A stretch of DNA of 64,000 nt from Cobetia marina (GTDB lineage Bacteria > Pseudomonadota > Gammaproteobacteria > Pseudomonadales > Halomonadaceae), in the NCBI RefSeq assembly GCF_001720485.1, contig NZ_CP017114.1, forward strand, positions 3,720,001 through 3,784,000, read 5' to 3'. This document shows positions 29,371 to 40,464 of the stretch, one piece after another. Within the stretch, counting starts at the first letter, position 1, and each line of letters starts with the position of its first letter. The translations under genes were made by a program, and so were the position numbers. Below the pieces are notes generated by a model. It saw nothing but the letters and a program-made list of their open reading frames with translations. It was not told where the DNA came from and did not search any database.

Positions 29371-29991
29371 TCAGAGAGCATCCACGTAGTTGGCGATGCC
29401 TGTCCTGGCCTCTGACAGAGCTCCCACCTTTTGCTCATCGCCCATGTTGAGGCCTTCAGCGTATACGAAGTGCTGATCCGTGATGCCCATCAGCCCAAGC
29501 ATGGATGTGAGATGCGGCGTCTGGGAATCCAGGTCACTGCCCGCATACATCCCGCCACGTGCTGCCAGCACCAGTGCCTGCTTGCCTTCCAGCAGACCTA
29601 CCGGCCCCTTCTCGGTATAGCGGAAGGTCTCGCCGGCACGCAGCACCCGGTCGAACCACGCCTTCATCTGGGTCGGCAGGCCCAGATTGTAGAGCGGTGC
29701 CGCGATGACCAGCAGGTCAGCCGCTCTCAGCTCGGCCAGGAAACCATCGGACAGCTCGGCGAGCTTGCGTTGCTCGGCGCTTCGCTCATCCGCCGGCGTC
29801 ATCCATGCCTGCATCTCGGCGGCGCCCAGGTGCGGAAGGTCGCGCTCGACCAGATCATGATGCGTCAACTGATGCTCGTGACCGGACGCCTGCAAGGCAT
29901 CCACGAACGCGGAAGCCAGTTCACGAGAGTTGCCTTTTTCTCCGAACAGGGAAGATGAGACCAGCAGAACATTGAGCGGTGTGGCAGACAT
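29371..29991 (-). CDS. azoR: FMN-dependent NADH:quinone oxidoreductase / azoreductase AzoR
   Basis: A 206-residue flavodoxin-like enzyme. It has the FMN phosphate loop SSSLFGEKGNSRELA near the N-terminus, PLYNLGLPTQMKAWFDRVLRAGETFRY in the middle (flavin and dimer contacts), and ARGGMYAG. The family reduces azo compounds and quinones by two-electron transfer from NADH and protects against thiol and quinone stress. The start has GGAG 8 bases upstream. It is monocistronic, with a terminator on its 3' side. Confidence 0.92.
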   Translation of the reverse strand: MSATPLNVLLVSSSLFGEKGNSRELASAFVDALQASGHEHQLTHHDLVERDLPHLGAAEMQAWMTPADERSAEQRKLAELSDGFLAELRAADLLVIAAPLYNLGLPTQMKAWFDRVLRAGETFRYTEKGPVGLLEGKQALVLAARGGMYAGSDLDSQTPHLTSMLGLMGITDQHFVYAEGLNMGDEQKVGALSEARTGIANYVDAL

Positions 29992-30130
29992 GGCAGGTTC
30001 TCCGCAGACAGAAAGGACGATTTCCCATCACGAGCCAGGCTTGGCATCCGTTGCCCGTGATGGAGAGCTGCCCGCCATGATAGATGAACTTCGTGGCACG
30101 AAAAGCGATAAAGATCGCACCAACCATTCG

Positions 30131-30153
30131 AAAAAATCGACGAAAAGACGTCG
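30131..30153 (-). terminator. Weak intrinsic terminator after the MliC-like gene
   Basis: On the minus strand a 5-base-pair stem CGACG/CGTCG with a 6-base loop is followed after one base by six T residues. It sits directly past the stop codon. The stem is short. Confidence 0.4.
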
Positions 30154-30155
30154 TG

Positions 30156-31337
30156 TCAGGGGAGGTATGCCTCACCACAGCCACTCAGATCTCGAGATTC
30201 TCCTCCTTTTCGCGTCAGAGTCAGCTCGGAGGTCAGCGGATACGGGGTACCTTGCATGGTGTCGAAGCAGGCACCCGGCGTCAGGCTCAGTTTCAGCCAC
30301 CCCCTGCCGACTGAAGCGCGCGGCAAGCGCGCCGACAGCACCTTGCCATGCTTGCCGTCGTCATTGACCCGATAGGGTAACGTCAGCTGACTGAGCGACG
30401 ATGACTCCTGCTCCTGCTTGCCGCTCTCGTTCCCGGCAACGCCAGAGCTGCCGTCATCGGCACCTGTAGCGTCCTGCGACACCCGCGCCTTGCCTTGCAC
30501 GGCACCCAACAGGTCGGGCGATGCCGTCACCGTCATCCGGTTATGCGCTCGATCCAGACTGATACGCCACTCAGGCTCGTGACCCTGTGCCACCAGCAGC
30601 GGCTGGTCATCGGGGATCTGGATGGTGCGCTGATCATCCTGAACGCACTCAAGATTGCCGCGCGCATTGTGCAGCGTGGCTTCCCGCCCCTTGAACCAGA
30701 CTTCCAGTTCACGGGCTCCCCCCTCGGCCTGTTGACGCTGCCGCTCGGAGACCGGGGCGTCATTGGCCCGATAACGGGCGCCGGAAGCACTCACCACATG
30801 CCCCAGGGCGTAGGCATGCTGACGCGACCATAGCCGCAGCCAGCCTTCAGCAGTCGCCTCCTGAGGGGTGTCCGTCGCCACAGAGACGGGAGGCCTACCC
30901 CTCGCGGCTTGTCCATCACTGAAGGCCATCAACAGATCCTGCGCCGGCGTACAGCGCCAGACCTGATACTCGCTGGCCCCCCGGGGCGGCAGGAAGGTCG
31001 CGGGCAATGTCACCGCCGGCGCCTGACCCAGCGACTCGGCACTGGGTGCCCTGGGCTTGACTGGCTTCGTGGCAGGACGCACTTCAGGGATCTTCAGCGG
31101 TGCCGGCATCACCTGCGCACTCGGCGCATCACGCGATTCATCCGACAGCATGGAGCAGCCACTCAGCAGCGCCATCATCGACACGCACAGGAGATTGGCC
31201 GGTGCGCCTGTCGAGATACCTGTCGCAGTGCATGTCGAGATAGTGGCCACCTGATGCCCGCCACGACGAGGCGAGATATCTGGCGCCGAACAGGCAGCGG
31301 CCCTCGTATGATCCGGGCGCGAGTGAAACGGAAACAT
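30156..31337 (-). CDS. Putative lipoprotein with MliC-like (C-type lysozyme inhibitor) domain
   Basis: A 393-residue envelope protein. A lipobox LLSGC ends at Cys61, but the preceding N-terminal region is unusually long and its hydrophobic stretch short. Residues about 125-240 resemble MliC/PliC lysozyme inhibitors (YQVWRCTPAQDLLMAF, then VVSASGARYRAND, ELEVWFKGREATLHNARGNLECV). A second domain follows, starting EPEWRISLDRAHNRMTV and ending with a Cys-containing GACFDTMQGTPYPL segment, similar to envelope proteins of the COG3650 kind. A role in lysozyme resistance is inference. The ATG at 31337 has AGGGAGG 7 bases upstream. Confidence 0.7.
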   Translation of the reverse strand: MFPFHSRPDHTRAAACSAPDISPRRGGHQVATISTCTATGISTGAPANLLCVSMMALLSGCSMLSDESRDAPSAQVMPAPLKIPEVRPATKPVKPRAPSAESLGQAPAVTLPATFLPPRGASEYQVWRCTPAQDLLMAFSDGQAARGRPPVSVATDTPQEATAEGWLRLWSRQHAYALGHVVSASGARYRANDAPVSERQRQQAEGGARELEVWFKGREATLHNARGNLECVQDDQRTIQIPDDQPLLVAQGHEPEWRISLDRAHNRMTVTASPDLLGAVQGKARVSQDATGADDGSSGVAGNESGKQEQESSSLSQLTLPYRVNDDGKHGKVLSARLPRASVGRGWLKLSLTPGACFDTMQGTPYPLTSELTLTRKGGESRDLSGCGEAYLP

Positions 31338-31715
31338 GAAAAGCCCTCCCTGGGCATGCCTGACGACAGAAAGTAACGCACCGCACTCCGCTGGAGGCGG
31401 CGACACAGCGTGATTTCAAGGCGTAGAGAGCAACGCCATCCTGGCGCATGAAGAAAGTCTATCAAGCGCAGCCAGCCTTGTGGGCCTCGATTCACGGCAA
31501 TTCCCATGAGGTGCCGTCATCGTGAAGACACTGGCACTGCCTGCATGAGACGCCTCCCTCTGCGATGGCCATGCCAAGATCCATCAGGCTCAGGGGGAAT
31601 GCCCAACGGAGCTCATTGACGCTTCCTCGCGCAGCAGCGATTGACCTGCGCAGCACTTCGCCTAAGAATTGAATGAAAATGAACTGTTCACTCATCCAAA
31701 TGAGCAAAACTCATC
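31338..31715. other. Divergent intergenic region upstream of metR
   Basis: I see no credible gene. Reading frames here lack SD sequences and family resemblance. The metR-proximal 60 bases are AT-rich and contain the palindrome at 31680-31690. Confidence 0.5.
31680..31690. promoter_or_regulatory. Palindrome TGAACTGTTCA near the metR start
   Basis: An 11-base palindrome lies 26 bases before the metR ATG. Its ends TGAA and TTCA are MetR half-sites, but the spacer is 3 rather than the usual 5 bases, so autoregulation through it is only a possibility. Confidence 0.3.
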
Positions 31716-32627
31716 ATGCTCGAACTACGCCATCTCCGCACGCTGCTGGCACTGCGTGATGCCGGCTCGCTGGTCGAGGCTGCCGAGCGCATCCACCTCA
31801 CCCAGTCCGCCCTCTCACATCAACTGAAGGACCTGGAAGAGCGCCTGGGCACGCCGCTGTTCATTCGCAAGACGCGCCCGGTCGAGTTCACCCGTGCAGG
31901 GCAACGCCTGCTGTCACTGGCAGAACAGGTACTGCCGCAATTTCGCATGGCAGAGCGTGACATCGCGCGCATGGCAGGCAGTGAGCAAGGACGGCTGCAT
32001 ATGGCCATCGAATGCCACAGCTGCTTCCAATGGCTGATGCCGACGGTGGATCGCTTCCGGGATCACTGGCCGGAGATTGAGGTCGACATTCCTTCGGGCC
32101 ATAGCTTCTCTCCCCTCCAGGCGCTGGGTCGCGAGCAGCTGGACCTGGTCATCACGGCCAATCCGGTGGAGATGACCGGTATCCAGTACCTGCCGCTGTT
32201 CCGCTACGAAGTCATGCTGGCCGTGGCACGCCAGCATGCATTGGCTCTCAAGGGCCGTGTGGAACCGGAAGACCTGCGGGAAGAAGTGCTGATCATCTAC
32301 CCTGTCGAGCATGACCGACTGGACGTGTTCACCCAGTTCCTCGAGCCCGCCAACATCAGCCCTCGCGAGATCCGCCATGCCGAGATGACGGTCATGATGA
32401 TGCAGCTTGTCGCCAGCGGTCGCGGCGTGACGGCACTGCCCAACTGGGCATTGGCCGAATACCTGACCCGCGATTATGTTCGTGGCCTGCCTCTGGGCGA
32501 CGGAATCTGGGCGACGCTCTATGCCGCGGTGCGAGAGGATCTGTTGGGCACTCCCTGGATGGATGATTTCCTGCGCACTGCCCGCGAGACCTCCTTTGAG
32601 GTGCTCAGCGGCGTGAAGCCAGCCTGA
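31716..32627 (+). CDS. metR: LysR-type regulator MetR
   Basis: A 303-residue LysR-family activator. The N-terminal winged helix (MLELRHLRTLLALRDAGSL ... LTQSALSHQLKDLEERLG) is followed by a periplasmic-binding-protein-like effector domain. It is close to E. coli MetR along its length, notably AIECHSCFQWLMPTVDRF, LIIYPVEHDRLDVFTQFLEPANISP and ALPNWA. MetR uses homocysteine to activate metE and related genes. No met gene is in the window. The SD is poor. Confidence 0.93.
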   Translation: MLELRHLRTLLALRDAGSLVEAAERIHLTQSALSHQLKDLEERLGTPLFIRKTRPVEFTRAGQRLLSLAEQVLPQFRMAERDIARMAGSEQGRLHMAIECHSCFQWLMPTVDRFRDHWPEIEVDIPSGHSFSPLQALGREQLDLVITANPVEMTGIQYLPLFRYEVMLAVARQHALALKGRVEPEDLREEVLIIYPVEHDRLDVFTQFLEPANISPREIRHAEMTVMMMQLVASGRGVTALPNWALAEYLTRDYVRGLPLGDGIWATLYAAVREDLLGTPWMDDFLRTARETSFEVLSGVKPA

Positions 32628-32666
32628 GCCAATGCCCCAGGGCATCTCCGGACAACCACTTGAACG

Positions 32667-32717
32667 ACAAGAGCCCCGTCCCACTGCGCTTCTCGTGCAA
32701 TGGGACGGGGCTCTTGT
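32667..32717 (+). terminator. Intrinsic terminator after metR
   Basis: ACAAGAGCCCCGTCCCA pairs exactly with TGGGACGGGGCTCTTGT. Further pairing toward the loop includes wobble pairs. Confidence 0.75.
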
Positions 32718-32780
32718 TCATGGCATGCCTCTGCGGGGCGTACCAGGTCACCGATACTGCATTTTTTCACGCACACAAAC

Positions 32781-32812
32781 AGAAGCGCCCCAGCATGAGC
32801 TGGGGCGCTTCT
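32781..32812 (-). terminator. Intrinsic terminator after the cold-shock gene
   Basis: The 14-base arms AGAAGCGCCCCAGC and complement surround ATGA. The minus-strand exit reads GTTTGTGTG. It lies 46 bases past the cold-shock stop. Confidence 0.75.
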
Positions 32813-32858
32813 AGACATCTATCATCTCACACGGAACGAATTCCGCAGCGAGTGATGA

Positions 32859-33065
32859 TCAGTCGATAGCCTTGACGTTGGCTGCCTGCAGGCCTTTCTG
32901 GCCCTGAGTCACGTCGAAGGAGACCTGCTGGCCGTCCTGCAGGGTCTTGAAGCCTTCTGCCTGGACTTCGGAGAAGTGAACGAACAGATCGTCACCGCCG
33001 TCAGCCGGAGCAATGAAACCAAAACCTTTCGCGTCGTTGAACCACTTAACTGTACCAGTTGCCAT
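32859..33065 (-). CDS. Cold-shock domain protein (CspA family)
   Basis: A 68-residue single-stranded nucleic-acid-binding beta barrel beginning [18 protein letters not shown], with RNP1 (KGFGFI) and RNP2 (DLFVHF) and ending AANVKAID. It is an RNA chaperone that melts secondary structure. The start at 33065 has GAGAGGA 7 bases upstream. About 200 bases of upstream DNA without a gene could be the long leader common in cold-shock genes, but I found no clear cold box. Confidence 0.95.
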   Translation of the reverse strand: MATGTVKWFNDAKGFGFIAPADGGDDLFVHFSEVQAEGFKTLQDGQQVSFDVTQGQKGLQAANVKAID

Positions 33066-33279
33066 GAGAAATTCCTCTCTGATTAGCATGTTTGAAATAA
33101 CGGGCATTACCCGAAGAGCGTGGGCAAAGCAAAACCATGCATCAAATCAGCGAGGCATTTCGGGGCGCTCAAGGCGTTTTACCGAGCAGCACAGGCGACT
33201 GAGTGGTGCGTCTTGCTATCCAACAGGGGTTACCTTGCACCTTAAGCCATGATCCCGTCAAGCCTTTTCGGTAATGATG

Positions 33280-33744
33280 TCATCTATCATGAAGGCGCTG
33301 CCAGGCAAGCCAGGTGGTATAGCCCCCTGCAGGCAGCTGAAGATTGGGCGCGTCCGTGCCCAGCAGCAGTGACTCTCCGGTGAGCTGGACTCGCCGCGCC
33401 AGCGTCACGCCACTCCAGTCCGCGATGCTCGCGACGTCTACCTGATGACGGACCTCCTGACGCCGCTCATCCCAGCACCAGCGCCCACAATAGGCAAAGC
33501 CCTGTCGAAAGGCCGCCATCAATTGATCATCAGTGGGCGCCACCCCAAGAGGCTCACGCTCACGAGCCGCCAGCTGAACGCTCATGAAGCCATTGGGGAG
33601 ATAGTGCAGCTGACCCGCACACCTCCCCAATGGCTCCCATTCACGCCCATCCGGCCAGGCATACCAGAAGCGTTGCAGCTCCCAGGAGCCGATCAATGCG
33701 TCATGCAGAGCCCCGACGTCACGGCTCGCATCTTGCAGATTCAT
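33280..33744 (-). CDS. Lipocalin-like domain protein
   Basis: A 154-residue soluble protein resembling the lipocalin-like family (Pfam 13924 type). It opens with LIGSWELQRFWYAWPDGREWEPLG, then GQLHYLPNGFMSVQL, FAYCGRWCWDERRQEVRHQVDVASIADWSG and ends with a YTTWLAWQRL strand. Function is unknown. Relatives often sit beside oxidoreductases or polyketide genes. The ATG at 33744 has GAGGAGG 8 bases upstream. It follows rstB on the same strand with a 65-base gap. Confidence 0.75.
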   Translation of the reverse strand: MNLQDASRDVGALHDALIGSWELQRFWYAWPDGREWEPLGRCAGQLHYLPNGFMSVQLAAREREPLGVAPTDDQLMAAFRQGFAYCGRWCWDERRQEVRHQVDVASIADWSGVTLARRVQLTGESLLLGTDAPNLQLPAGGYTTWLAWQRLHDR

Positions 33745-33809
33745 CCACTTGCCCTCCTCGCTGATGACATCGCTTCGCACCACTGCGTATCACGATAGAG
33801 TAGCATCGC

Positions 33810-35471
33810 TCAGGTGCGCTGCCCGTCATCCCCCTCCCCGGGGGTCACGGGCGGCAAGGAAGGAGGCGCCTCACGTCCCAGCTTGCTGCTGGACAAGGGC
33901 AGCAGCAGGCTGAAACGTGCCCCTTTCAGGGCGATGCCTCGATCGACCACCACGCTTCCGCCATGAGAGTGCATGATCTTCTGCACGATGGAGAGCCCCA
34001 GACCATAGCCACCTGAAGATCGCGTGCGTGAATCATCCAGTCGCGCGAATGGCTTGAAGACCTTCTTGCGGTCCTCCTCGCCCACGCCGGGGCCATCATC
34101 CTCGACATCGATGCGCACCACCTGCGGGTCTCTGGAAATGCGCACCAGCACACGTGAATCTGCATGCCGACAGGCATTCGAGACCAGATTCTGCAGCGCA
34201 CGCTGCAGATAGCGTGCCTCCGCCTCCACATCAAAGGCACCGCCTTCAATGCTCAGCAGCAGCTCAGGATGCAGTGGCGCCAAGGTTTCACAGACCTGCT
34301 CCGCCACTTCCCGACAGTCCACCGCCCCCAGATCCAGCTGAACCCCGGCGGCGTCATTGAGGCGTGCATAGGTCAGGATCTCGTCGATCAGCTTGTCGAG
34401 CTCCTCGATGTCACCATCGGCGCCCTTGATCTGCCGGAGCACGAAATCATCATCCACCATGTCCTCGATCATCTGCAGCGCGAAGCGGATACGTGCCACC
34501 GGGGTACGCAGCTCGTGGGAGACGGCGCGAATCATGTCCTGCTGGGCTCCCAGCAATCCCTGCACGCGTTCGGCCATGCCATTGAAGGCCATGCCGAGAC
34601 GGCCAAGAAAGTCATTGGTCTCGATCCTGACCCGCGTATCGAGGTAGCCGCCGGCAATCCGGGTCGCCGCCTTCTCCAGTCGAGTCAACCGTGCCTCCAG
34701 CGAACGCACGACCAGATAGATGACACCTCCCAACAGGCTGATGACGGCCAGAATCATGGCAACGATCAATGCCGCCGGGGTCGTCTCGAAGACCTGCAGC
34801 GGCCCGACCTTGATCAGGTTGTGACCCTCCAGGCGGGTATAGAGCGCCAGCGCCTGTCCATGGCTTGCCATGTTGAGCACCACTCGCTGGTCGTTGATCC
34901 GCCCGACCTGTTGCGCATCCAGCCCGTTGGGCATGTCAGGCAATTGAGCGAAGGCCAGCCCGGAGGCATCCTGCAGCTCCGACAACAGAGCGACACGCTG
35001 CTCCGGTGCCATGGGCAACAAGGTTTCCCGCAGCAACGACATCAATCCCCGCAACTGTCGCTCAGCCAGATGCAGCAGCCTGAGCTCTAGCACCTGCTCC
35101 TCACCCGGCACCTGCATCAGTAGCTGCCAGCCGGCATCCTGATGCTCATGCACCAGAGGCCGGCCGGCCGCCAGACGGCGCTTCTCCCACCAGTTGAGGT
35201 CGAATACCTCGACAGGCGCCAGCATCAGCCGCGCATCCAGCAGGCGCGAGGAGCGCTCCAGCAGGCTCGACCTTTCGGCAGGAGGCGCCTCGGCCACCTG
35301 CCGGGTCAGCAGCAGCATCGGCGCCGCCCCCAGGCGGGTCTGGTAGGCCTCGAGTCGGACAGCGTTGGTCAGCTGATAACCGCCCAACGCCACGCCCAGC
35401 GTCAGGAGCAACGCCAGCAGCAGCACCACGTAGACGCGCAGGAAGATACTGTCAGACAGCGCACGCCGCAT
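33810..35471 (-). CDS. rstB: Sensor histidine kinase RstB-like
   Basis: A 553-residue inner-membrane kinase. Transmembrane helices lie near residues 10-30 and 230-255, enclosing a periplasmic sensor of about 200 residues. A HAMP domain, the H-box AVSHELRTPVARIRFAL, an N-box NLVSNACRHA, DDGPGVG and GYGLGLSIVQKI follow. The periplasmic loop and the DmpA-like HFELRTP-to-RIRFAL region resemble RstB, an acid/Mg-linked sensor in enterobacteria, but the ligand here is unknown. It lies 3 bases after rstA and is cotranscribed. Confidence 0.85.
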   Translation of the reverse strand: MRRALSDSIFLRVYVVLLLALLLTLGVALGGYQLTNAVRLEAYQTRLGAAPMLLLTRQVAEAPPAERSSLLERSSRLLDARLMLAPVEVFDLNWWEKRRLAAGRPLVHEHQDAGWQLLMQVPGEEQVLELRLLHLAERQLRGLMSLLRETLLPMAPEQRVALLSELQDASGLAFAQLPDMPNGLDAQQVGRINDQRVVLNMASHGQALALYTRLEGHNLIKVGPLQVFETTPAALIVAMILAVISLLGGVIYLVVRSLEARLTRLEKAATRIAGGYLDTRVRIETNDFLGRLGMAFNGMAERVQGLLGAQQDMIRAVSHELRTPVARIRFALQMIEDMVDDDFVLRQIKGADGDIEELDKLIDEILTYARLNDAAGVQLDLGAVDCREVAEQVCETLAPLHPELLLSIEGGAFDVEAEARYLQRALQNLVSNACRHADSRVLVRISRDPQVVRIDVEDDGPGVGEEDRKKVFKPFARLDDSRTRSSGGYGLGLSIVQKIMHSHGGSVVVDRGIALKGARFSLLLPLSSSKLGREAPPSLPPVTPGEGDDGQRT

Positions 35472-35474
35472 GAA

Positions 35475-36185
35475 TCAGAGGTCCTTGACGAACAGGTAAC
35501 CCTTGCTGCGTACCGTCTTTATCCGCTCAGGGTGATTGGGGTCATCACCGATCTTGGGCCGGATGCGCGAGACGCGCACGTCAATGGAGCGATCCTGGCC
35601 GTCATACTTGATGCCACGCAGCGCCGAGAAGATCTCTTCACGAGTCAGCACGCGCCCGGCATTGGAAGACAGCAGCCACAGCAGATCGAACTCGGCACTG
35701 GTCAGCTCGATACGCTCACGCGCCAGCCAGGCTTCACGGGTAGCGTTGTCGATCTCCAGGTCATTGAAGACGAGACGCGTCTCGCCTGCCGCCTCTTCCG
35801 GGCCGTCGGCCCGCCTGAGCAAGGCACGCATGCGCGCCAGCAACACGCGAGGCTGCACAGGCTTGGGCACGTAGTCATCGGCGCCCATCTCGAGGCCCAG
35901 CACCTGATCCATGTCATCAGTACGTGCCGTCAGCATCAGAATGGGGCCGGAGAACTGGGGCCGCACGCGACGACAGATGGACAGGCCATCCTCGCCCGGC
36001 AGCATCAGATCGAGGATCACGATGTCGGGGCGCAGGCTGATGATCAGGTCCACTGCCCGGCCGCCATCGTGTTCGACGCTGACGCGGAAGTTGTTGGCTT
36101 CGAGATACTCACGCGTCAATGTCGCCAGACGCTCGTCATCCTCGACAATCAGTACATGTTCTTGCGCATTGGTATCCAAGGGCAT
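35475..36185 (-). CDS. rstA: OmpR-family response regulator RstA-like
   Basis: A 236-residue regulator. The receiver domain has VLIVEDDERL, the acceptor Asp in IVILDLMLPGEDG, and YVPKPVQPRVLLARM. The C-terminal winged helix has LTSAEFDLLWLLSSNAGRVLTREEIF and DRSIDVRVSRIRPKIGDDP...IKTVRSKGYLF. The ATG at 36185 gives the usual short N-terminus. An ATG 39 bases upstream adds non-conserved residues. SDs are weak for both. It is the first gene of the rstA-rstB unit and diverges from the ribonucleotide reductase promoter region. Confidence 0.88.
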   Translation of the reverse strand: MPLDTNAQEHVLIVEDDERLATLTREYLEANNFRVSVEHDGGRAVDLIISLRPDIVILDLMLPGEDGLSICRRVRPQFSGPILMLTARTDDMDQVLGLEMGADDYVPKPVQPRVLLARMRALLRRADGPEEAAGETRLVFNDLEIDNATREAWLARERIELTSAEFDLLWLLSSNAGRVLTREEIFSALRGIKYDGQDRSIDVRVSRIRPKIGDDPNHPERIKTVRSKGYLFVKDL

Positions 36186-36345
36186 TCCATCCGCATCGTT
36201 GGGTCGGCGTGGCCAGCGGCTCACAGGGAGTTACCGTCCTGTGCCACGTCGTAACCTTTTCAGGGTGATTTGTCACGAATGATACGCCAATTTGGGGATT
36301 TACGCGCCAGCTGTCCCGCACACATGCGCACTGACGAGGGGCAAA

Positions 36346-36490
36346 GAAATTAACACGCAATGTCTTGACATCCCCGGGCGGCAGGCACGGATTTTCAACC
36401 ACACCTTACCCACAAGTTATCCACTTGCACGACCCCAAAAACAACACTATCTTGCGCCTTAAATCAACAGCCTATACAACATGTAGTTCA
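36346..36490 (+). repeat. Direct repeat copy 1: duplicated nrdA promoter
   Basis: It is near-identical to 37111-37254 at a constant offset of 765 bases over at least 90 bases. It contains TTGACA (36365), TTACCCACA (36406) and TTATCCACT (36417) DnaA-like boxes, TTGCAC (36425) and TATCTT (36448) at 17-base spacing, and two NrdR-like cores CACTATCTTG (36445) and CAACATGTAG (36477) spaced 32 bases. No long gene follows. A hairpin stands 43 bases downstream. Confidence 0.88.
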
Positions 36491-36533
36491 TTTAGTGATC
36501 AGATCAAAAATCAATCTTTCCCCCCTCAAACGC

Positions 36534-36568
36534 GAAAGGCCTCCTCTCGGGGAGAGAGGAGGCCTTTC
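36534..36568 (+). terminator. Perfect hairpin downstream of promoter copy 1
   Basis: The arms GAAAGGCCTCCTCTC and GAGAGGAGGCCTTTC are exact complements around GGGGA. Transcription from promoter copy 1 would meet it after roughly 70-110 bases, which would yield a short RNA if it terminates. The T run is only three bases. Confidence 0.6.
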
Positions 36569-36801
36569 AAACCACCGGCAGTAGGTGCATGCAGGTAGCA
36601 GCTCGAATCACACTTACAGAATCTCGGCGCTCTAACGCCTCTGTACTGTGGTACCCGAGTCCGTACTGAGATCAACAGAGACCACTTTAGTGATGACGTA
36701 TCTCGAAGTAAACACTGGGTCGAGCTACCCATCACTGCGGCAATTCTCCTCAGTTGCTTACCTGCTTCGCTCTGCCTTCTTACTGCAAAGAGGTAAATCA
36801 C

Positions 36802-36963
36802 ATGGACTCTTCTGCCAAAGAGCAATTCCAGAGAGGCAAGCGCGAAGCCAGTGAAGCGGGACGTGTCCTTCAGAGATGGAGGCAAGATGGTCCAATACTA
36901 AAGAGAAGGGCCGCTTACGAGGAAGCAGGCCAAGGAATACTCCAACTAAACGTTCCATCCTAG
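36802..36963 (+). CDS. Small ORF (53 residues) between the duplicated nrd promoters
   Basis: The sequence is MDSSAKEQFQRGKREASEAG... and ends LQLNVPS. It is hydrophilic, very basic and acidic by turns, and predicted helical by eye. An AAGAGG SD lies 8 bases before the ATG. Codon use is foreign for this chromosome: five of seven Arg codons are AGA/AGG, with CTA and ATA present. I do not recognise the family. It is followed by two hairpins and then by promoter copy 2. It may be a captured gene, or it may be non-coding. Confidence 0.5.
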   Translation: MDSSAKEQFQRGKREASEAGRVLQRWRQDGPILKRRAAYEEAGQGILQLNVPS

Positions 36964-37001
36964 ATTAGCCACTCCTGAAACGTAGGCTTCGCCTGCGAAT
37001 C

Positions 37002-37054
37002 GTGCTTCGGCCGCCAGCTCTCCGTTGATACTTGGATGCTGGTGGCCGAAGCAC
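37002..37054 (+). terminator. Stem-loop after the 53-codon ORF
   Basis: GTGCTTCGGCCGCCAGC pairs with GCTGGTGGCCGAAGCAC over 17 positions (one G-T pair) with a 19-base loop. A smaller stem, CGTAGGC/GCCTGCG, lies just before it at 36981-36997. Either a terminator or an element end. Confidence 0.45.
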
Positions 37055-37110
37055 ATTCTGAGTGCAGTTTTTTCTACTCATAGCCAAAGCCCAGACTACA
37101 AAGGGATAGA

Positions 37111-37254
37111 AAATTTAACGCTCAGACTCTTGACATCCCCCAGCGGCAAGGCCGGATTTTCAACCACACCTTACCCACAAGTTATCCACTTGCACGCCCC
37201 TCCAAACAACACTATCTTGTGTCCAAAATCAGCTCACACCCCATATGTAGGGTT
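37111..37254 (+). promoter_or_regulatory. nrdA promoter (repeat copy 2) with DnaA-like and NrdR boxes
   Basis: -35 TTGCAC (37190-37195) and -10 TATCTT (37213-37218) are 17 bases apart. DnaA-like 9-mers TTACCCACA (37171) and TTATCCACT (37182) lie upstream. Two NrdR-box cores, CACTATCTTG (37210) overlapping the -10 and CCATATGTAG (37241), are 31 bases apart, the usual three-turn spacing. This arrangement implies NrdR repression and DnaA-linked cell-cycle control. It implies an nrdA leader of roughly 320 bases. Confidence 0.7.
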
Positions 37255-37549
37255 TTGGCGACGTCGACACCCATAGATCATGGCGACGATTGTCAAGCCC
37301 CGAAAGCATGAATCAGCGTATGGGACGGCAGTCACGCAAGGCTGCTGGATCCGTGTCTCATGAACGATATCAGGCTCAGCCCGGGCGCCGAATGCCCCGC
37401 CTGGGCCTGATCGAGTTTCTCGACAACAAGGCTGACGACGACAGAATGTCCCCGGTCGCAGGCAGGAATATTCAGCCTGCGCCCCGATACGAATTGCCCT
37501 CGAGCCCTAACGGGCAACGATTCACCTTCAGACGATTCAGGAAGGCGTC

Positions 37550-40450
<2,901 letters not shown>

Positions 40451-40464
40451 TTAAGGAGAAAGTG

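Larger units (their letters stand above)
36186..36801. other. Region between rstA and the 53-codon ORF
   Basis: About 160 bases of rstA upstream DNA are followed by copy 1 of the nrd promoter (36346-36490), a hairpin (36534-36568) and then about 230 bases, visibly more AT-rich than the surroundings, that lead to the small ORF. I see no protein gene or known RNA family in it. Confidence 0.5.
36964..37549. other. Region between the 53-codon ORF and nrdA
   Basis: It contains a hairpin pair (36981-37054), promoter copy 2 (37111-37254) and about 300 bases of nrdA leader. Frames that read through the promoter repeats or overlap the nrdA start are not convincing genes. I recognise no riboswitch in the leader. 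Confidence 0.5.

Noticed and set aside
31492..31707. A 71-codon minus-strand gene upstream of metR
   Set aside because: No SD, no family resemblance, and it covers the AT-rich metR promoter area.
36964..37110. Integron attC site or transposon end after the 53-codon ORF
   Set aside because: The stem-loops are real, but I find no GTTRRRY/RYYYAAC core sites, no integrase or transposase, and no clear target-site duplication other than the promoter repeat.
37025..37276. Two similar frames (also 36365-36598) that translate the duplicated region
   Set aside because: Their similarity comes from the duplicated promoter DNA. They lack SDs and overlap -35/-10, DnaA-like and NrdR sites.
37255..37549. 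Cobalamin or other riboswitch in the long nrdA leader
   Set aside because: No B12-box-like sequence or other known aptamer core. NrdA here is a class I enzyme that does not need cobalamin.
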